Shown: positions 60,586 through 64,000 of the stretch, piece after piece
Numbering within the stretch: the stretch's first letter is position 1
How the letters are laid out: each line of letters starts with the position of its first letter
DNA from: Rhodospirillum sp047263945
GTDB lineage: Bacteria > Pseudomonadota > Alphaproteobacteria > Rhodospirillales > Rhodospirillaceae
DNA: 64,000 bases
NCBI RefSeq assembly: GCF_047263945.1
Contig: NZ_JBLAVB010000014.1
Location: 32,407 to 96,406 of the forward strand
Direction: 5' to 3'
The notes under the pieces: model-generated
Told to the model about the DNA's origin: nothing
The model's input: the letters and a program-made list of their open reading frames with translations, nothing else
Database searches by the model: none
Program-made: the position numbers and the translations under genes

Positions 60586-61209
60586 TCCGTCATGGATGCA
60601 GGCCTGTTCAGCAGATGTCACTCGTTCGGCATCCTCGGGGTGAACCATTTTGCGGAACAAACGGTAGCTTGGTTTCTCCCTCTCCGGATTGATCCCGAAC
60701 ATGGCGTAAATTTCTTCTGACCAGAACAGCTCGTCGGTCCCCAGAAGCCAATCCCAAACCCCGATTTGGGCGAATTTCTGGGAGGCGTTGTACCGTTCTT
60801 CAAAGGCTCTGAGCCGCTCCAAGGCTTGTTGATCACTCAGGTCTCGCAGCAGCCATAATCGGTCCAATCCGATCTGCCCCACCCAGGTCAGGCTGGAAGG
60901 AAAGCAATCCCCGTTCGGGCGTCGCGCCGTGCCCCACGTAGGCTGGCTTCTTTGATGGCGGGAGGGATCTTTCAGGGTGGTTGTGAGGGTGCCGCCGAAC
61001 AACTCCTCGGTCGGAAGACCGGAGGGGACGACTTCGGGATACCCCAAAAGCCGGGCTGCCTGGTCCGACGCCCACAGAATTCTCCCCGTACCATCCACCC
61101 GTAGAACACCATCGGTTAGGTGGTCGACCAAAGCTGTCCAGACCCCATCCGGCGCCTTTGCCAGAGAGCGCCCCAGAGCGCGCCCCAGAGCGCGCCAAGG
61201 GCAGCATCA

Positions 61210-61519
61210 CCGGTCATGCCGATCGCCAAAAGCAGTGTGGGCAAGTAAAGAGAGTTTTGGGTCACGCTTAATGTCGAAGGTGAAATGAGAATAGTTGCAG
61301 TTTTTAACGTTTAGATCTGTCTAATATAGCGTATATTTCTAAGTTTGATCCATGTATGACCTATTATTTTTCGCATATCTTTCACGCACCTACTATGATG
61401 AGATCCGAATTTGGTACCTTATACCCAAAATGGTAAAGCAATACGGAATGGCAGAGGCTGGGGAACACCAAAAACATGGGCTATAGCTGTTCCGCTAACC
61501 CAGGACCAGGATTGGATAG
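61210..61519. other. AT-rich upstream region of the hemerythrin chemoreceptor
   Basis: No gene is seen. The segment is much richer in A/T than its surroundings (for instance AATATAGCGTATATTTCTAA near 61323-61342) and should hold the receptor promoter. I cannot assign -35 and -10 boxes with confidence. Confidence 0.4.
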
Positions 61520-63592
61520 ATGATTCTTGACCGTTTGCCAGTTTCCCGAAAACTGGCCGTTCTCGTGGTGGTGTCCCTTGCGGGCATCGTTGCGACGGCT
61601 GCCATTGGCTTGGGTCAATTGCGGTCAACCATGATGGAGGACCGCGAAGAGAAGGTGAAGGCCGTTGTCGACGTGGCCTTTGCTCAGGTCAACGCGGCGG
61701 AGAGTCCGCAGGCGGCGATGGAAATGGTGCGTGCGGCCCGATACGGGAATGGGGATTATATTTTCATTCTCGACACCGAAGGGCGCATCATAATGCACCC
61801 TGTTACCCCCAGCCTGGAAGGAACCGTTCGTCTTCAGGAAGAGGACGTGAACGGTGTATTTCTATTCAAGGAGATGTTGTCAGTCGCCAAAAATCAGGGT
61901 TCGGGATTTGTGTCCTATGACTGGCCGAAAACGGCCGGGGGTGAGCCCCTTCCAAAAATCACCTATGTGCACGCCGTGCCCGAGAGGGGGTGGGTCCTCG
62001 CGTCCGGTATCTATGTGGACGATGTGGATGCGGCCTTTACCGAGCAGGCCCTGATTTTCGGGGGAGTGGTTGTGGTTCTTGTTCTGGGGCTGGCGCTTTT
62101 GTCGACCACAGTGGCTCGTGGGTTGGCCGGTCCGCTGATCGCCATGACGAAAACCATGGGGCGGCTCGCCGATGGGGATTTGGATGTCTCCGTGGAAGGG
62201 GAAGGGCGCGAGGACGAAATTGGATCCATGGCCAATGCCCTTGTGGTGTTCCGCGAGCACATGCGGAAGGGACGGCAATTGGCCGAGGAACAGGAGCGGG
62301 AACAGGCCATTAAGGAAAAGCGGCGGAAGGAAATGGAAGAAAAGGTCAAGGCCTTCGAGTTGACCGTCGTGCGTGTTCTTGACGGGCTGGCTTCCGCCGA
62401 CCACAGCATGAAAGCCATGGCCGTGGACATGACCGATGGTGCGACCTCCACCATGCAGGAAGCCGGCGAGGTGTCTGCCGCTGCGGAGCAGGCTTCGGCC
62501 AACGTGCAAACGGTGGCTTCTGCGGCTGAGGAATTGAGTGCCTCCATCATCGAAATCGGACGGCGGGTCGAGGAATCGTCGGAGGTGGCCGAGCGCGCCG
62601 TGACCGACGCCGACCGGGCCAGCGGCGGTATTGACGATCTGCAACGGCGTGTCGGGCAGATTTCCGAAATCGTTAGCCTGATCAGCGACATTGCCGACCA
62701 GACCAATCTGCTTGCTTTGAACGCCACGATCGAGGCTGCCCGGGCCGGAGAGGCCGGCAAGGGGTTCGCTGTGGTGGCCGGTGAGGTCAAAAACCTTGCC
62801 AACCAGACCCAGAGAGCGACGGAGGACATTATTCAACGCATCGCCGACGTGCAGAGCGCGACGCAGACCAGTGTGTCGGCCATCGGTGACGTGACCCGCG
62901 TGATCAGCGAAGTTCACGGCATTGCGGCGAGCATTTCCTCGGCCGTGGAAGAACAAGGTGCGGCGACGCAGGAGATCGCCCGCAATGTGGACGAAGCCGC
63001 GCGGGGAACTGAATCGGTGACCAATGCGATCATCAAGGTGCGCAAATCAGCGGAAGAGTCCAATCGGCGCGCCAAGGACATGGAAGGAGCCAGCGCGGCC
63101 CTGGGGGAACAGGCGGGGGACTTGAAGCGGGAAGTGGCCGCTTTCCTTAAGAATGTGAGCGGCGACGAGGACCGCAAGATCGAGCTTGTGAGCTGGAACG
63201 ACAGTCTTGCCTTCGGGATCAAGTCCATTGATGACGACCACCGCCGTTTGATGGACTTGGTGAATACGGTGTACCGAAATGTGAGTGATGGGGTTTCGGA
63301 ACAGGAGCTGAAGAAGTCCCTGGCCCAGTTGAAGCGGTACGCGGAAACTCACTTCGCCGAGGAAGAGACTTTTATGACCCGCATTGGCTATCCTGATCTT
63401 GAAAAACACGCCAAGCAGCATGCCAATTTTATCAATCGGTTGCGTAGCCTGGACCAGAAAGCCGACGGTGCCACCGATGCCGCACTCATGGATATGATGG
63501 GCCTGTTGGGAAGTTGGTGGGAAGGCCATATCCGCAACCAAGATGCTAAGGTTGCGGCTTTTGCCAAGGCCAACCGGAAACAGGCCGCCTGA
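61520..63592 (+). CDS. Methyl-accepting chemotaxis protein with Cache and C-terminal hemerythrin domains
   Basis: 690 residues. A first helix (LAVLVVVSLAGIVATAAIGLG), a periplasmic Cache-type domain (ARYGNGDYIFILDTEGRIIMHP, FVSYDWPK, VLASGIYVDDV), a second helix (FGGVVVVLVLGLALLSTTVA), HAMP, then the signalling domain with DQTNLLALNATIEAARAGEAGKGFAVVAGEVK. The last 130 residues are a bacteriohemerythrin with all ligands: DDDHRRL, THFAEEETF (HxxxE), EKHAKQH, and EGHIRNQD. It can bind O2 at a di-iron site in the cytoplasm, so it may combine external ligand and oxygen sensing. A strong terminator follows. Confidence 0.93.
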   Translation: MILDRLPVSRKLAVLVVVSLAGIVATAAIGLGQLRSTMMEDREEKVKAVVDVAFAQVNAAESPQAAMEMVRAARYGNGDYIFILDTEGRIIMHPVTPSLEGTVRLQEEDVNGVFLFKEMLSVAKNQGSGFVSYDWPKTAGGEPLPKITYVHAVPERGWVLASGIYVDDVDAAFTEQALIFGGVVVVLVLGLALLSTTVARGLAGPLIAMTKTMGRLADGDLDVSVEGEGREDEIGSMANALVVFREHMRKGRQLAEEQEREQAIKEKRRKEMEEKVKAFELTVVRVLDGLASADHSMKAMAVDMTDGATSTMQEAGEVSAAAEQASANVQTVASAAEELSASIIEIGRRVEESSEVAERAVTDADRASGGIDDLQRRVGQISEIVSLISDIADQTNLLALNATIEAARAGEAGKGFAVVAGEVKNLANQTQRATEDIIQRIADVQSATQTSVSAIGDVTRVISEVHGIAASISSAVEEQGAATQEIARNVDEAARGTESVTNAIIKVRKSAEESNRRAKDMEGASAALGEQAGDLKREVAAFLKNVSGDEDRKIELVSWNDSLAFGIKSIDDDHRRLMDLVNTVYRNVSDGVSEQELKKSLAQLKRYAETHFAEEETFMTRIGYPDLEKHAKQHANFINRLRSLDQKADGATDAALMDMMGLLGSWWEGHIRNQDAKVAAFAKANRKQAA

Positions 63593-63643
63593 TTTACGAG
63601 CTGTCTGTGGCTCCCGGTGTTGATCGGGGTCTCGTCATGTTTC

Positions 63644-63689
63644 ACCCAAAAAAACACCCGCTCCAAATGGAGTGGGTGTTTTTTTGGGT
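63644..63689. terminator. Bidirectional intrinsic terminator
   Basis: Arms of 21 bases (ACCCAAAAAAACACCCGCTCC and its complement with one G-T pair) enclose AAAT. Both strands have a T-run, so it can end the chemoreceptor transcript and any transcript from the IS256 element. Confidence 0.88.
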
Positions 63690-63752
63690 ATCCAACCTAC
63701 GGAGGGGAGAGTGTCCGGTTCATTGTGTATGGGATTTGATCCCATGCCCATC

Positions 63753-64000
63753 TCACGCGGTGAAGCGCTCACCGAACATGATAGCGAATTGATTGCGGGC
63801 CGCCACCCATTCCCGGACGGCCCTGCCTTTCTTTTCGAAATTGCGGATAGCCAGATACAGCAGCTTCAACGCTGCGTCCTCCGTTGGGAAAGAGCCCCTT
63901 GTTTTCAAGGATTTGCGGATCACCCGGTTCAGGCTTTCGATGGCATTGGTCGTGTAGATGATTTTTCGGACGGACAGGGGAAAGGCGAAGAAGGGGATGA
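63753..64000 (-). CDS. IS256-family transposase, C-terminal part (continues outside window)
   Basis: The minus strand is open from the window end to a TGA at 63753-63755. It encodes IPFFAFPLSVRKIIYTTNAIESLNR, VIRKSLKTRGSFPTEDAALKLLYLAIRNFEKKG and ends NQFAIMFGERFTA. TTNAIESLNR.IRK is the conserved IS256 (IS1249/ISRm-like) segment with the last catalytic Glu. The copy is a different branch from the remnant at 6316-7011 and looks intact as far as it can be seen. Confidence 0.9.
   Translation of the reverse strand, partial: IPFFAFPLSVRKIIYTTNAIESLNRVIRKSLKTRGSFPTEDAALKLLYLAIRNFEKKGRAVREWVAARNQFAIMFGERFTA

Larger units (their letters stand above)
60283..61131 (-). pseudogene. PAS sensor gene truncated by an intergenic repeat
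   Basis: The first 190 residues are two PAS domains: VDHLTDGVLRVDGTGRILWASDQAARLLGYPE and FAQIGVWDWLLGTDELFWSEEIYAMFGINPE, up to AEQACIHDGERH. The frame then runs into repeat modules (DPGLCPDPQRVTDPFIPL...) and even back through the torA end, which is not protein-like. The C-terminal output domain (kinase or cyclase) is lost. The start is unclear (TTG at 61131); a 12-base GC-rich repeat (CCCCAGAGCGCG, 61160-61196) lies just upstream and may have shifted the frame. Confidence 0.7.

Overview
This window looks like a chromosomal segment of a high-GC alphaproteobacterium, most likely Rhodospirillales. The basis is protein content and style: a CDF transporter, MoeA, PgsA, UvrC, FolB and pteridine-reductase block, DUF1489, a cytochrome bd cydABX-DC cluster, TMAO respiration, and chemoreceptors with PAS and hemerythrin domains. 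No rRNA or marker gene allows a firmer placement. The only tRNA-like gene is abnormal.

Positions 1-5942 hold the most unusual locus. It runs from the C-terminal part of a radical SAM protein into a PurD-like ATP-grasp ligase, a threonyl-tRNA synthetase without TGS domain, and a second ThrRS-like protein that has lost class II catalytic residues. A tRNA-Thr-like gene lies convergently on the other strand. This RNA keeps the acceptor stem, encoded CCA, anticodon bases CGT and a consensus -10 box, but has lost U33, purine 37 and a paired T-stem. I read it as a candidate tRNA-dependent biosynthetic or modification system whose start lies outside the window. Positions 6048-9383 are a graveyard of nested IS3, IS256, IS66 and IS630 remnants and a small TA-flanked repeat.

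Positions 9628-21200 are mostly housekeeping genes on the minus strand: a hypothetical gene, CDF transporter, moeA, pgsA, uvrC, folB, a pteridine-reductase-like SDR, a Ca2+/Na+ antiporter, and a tight operon of two DUF1538 membrane proteins, a PII-like protein and a CBS protein. Positions 21439-26984 carry a two-gene conflict or defence-like module: a DUF4062-STAND NTPase-TPR protein with near-identical 144-bp repeats, overlapping a SLOG-like multi-TM protein. Positions 27279-31171 hold a MarR/response-regulator/histidine-kinase operon divergent from a branched-chain aminotransferase. A six-repeat CRISPR array without cas genes follows at 31409-31812.

Positions 32180-38774 are the cyd cluster, including a 46-codon cydX. 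Positions 39541-42716 are a hydroxyproline catabolic set (epimerase, FAD oxidase, GntR regulator). Then come a secreted PRC-barrel-like protein, a PAS chemoreceptor, a YdiJ-type FAD/Fe-S dehydrogenase, a small monooxygenase, DUF1489, a duplicated methylglyoxal-synthase-like protein and a methyltransferase. Positions 51775-60305 form a TMAO-respiration locus: a soluble hybrid kinase, a TorR-like regulator, an unusual tri-haem TorC-like cytochrome, TorD and TorA. The window ends with a repeat-truncated PAS gene, a chemoreceptor with C-terminal hemerythrin, and the end of an IS256 transposase.

Several families of GC-rich palindromic intergenic repeats recur across the window. Many long ORFs antisense to real genes are high-GC shadows and are not listed.
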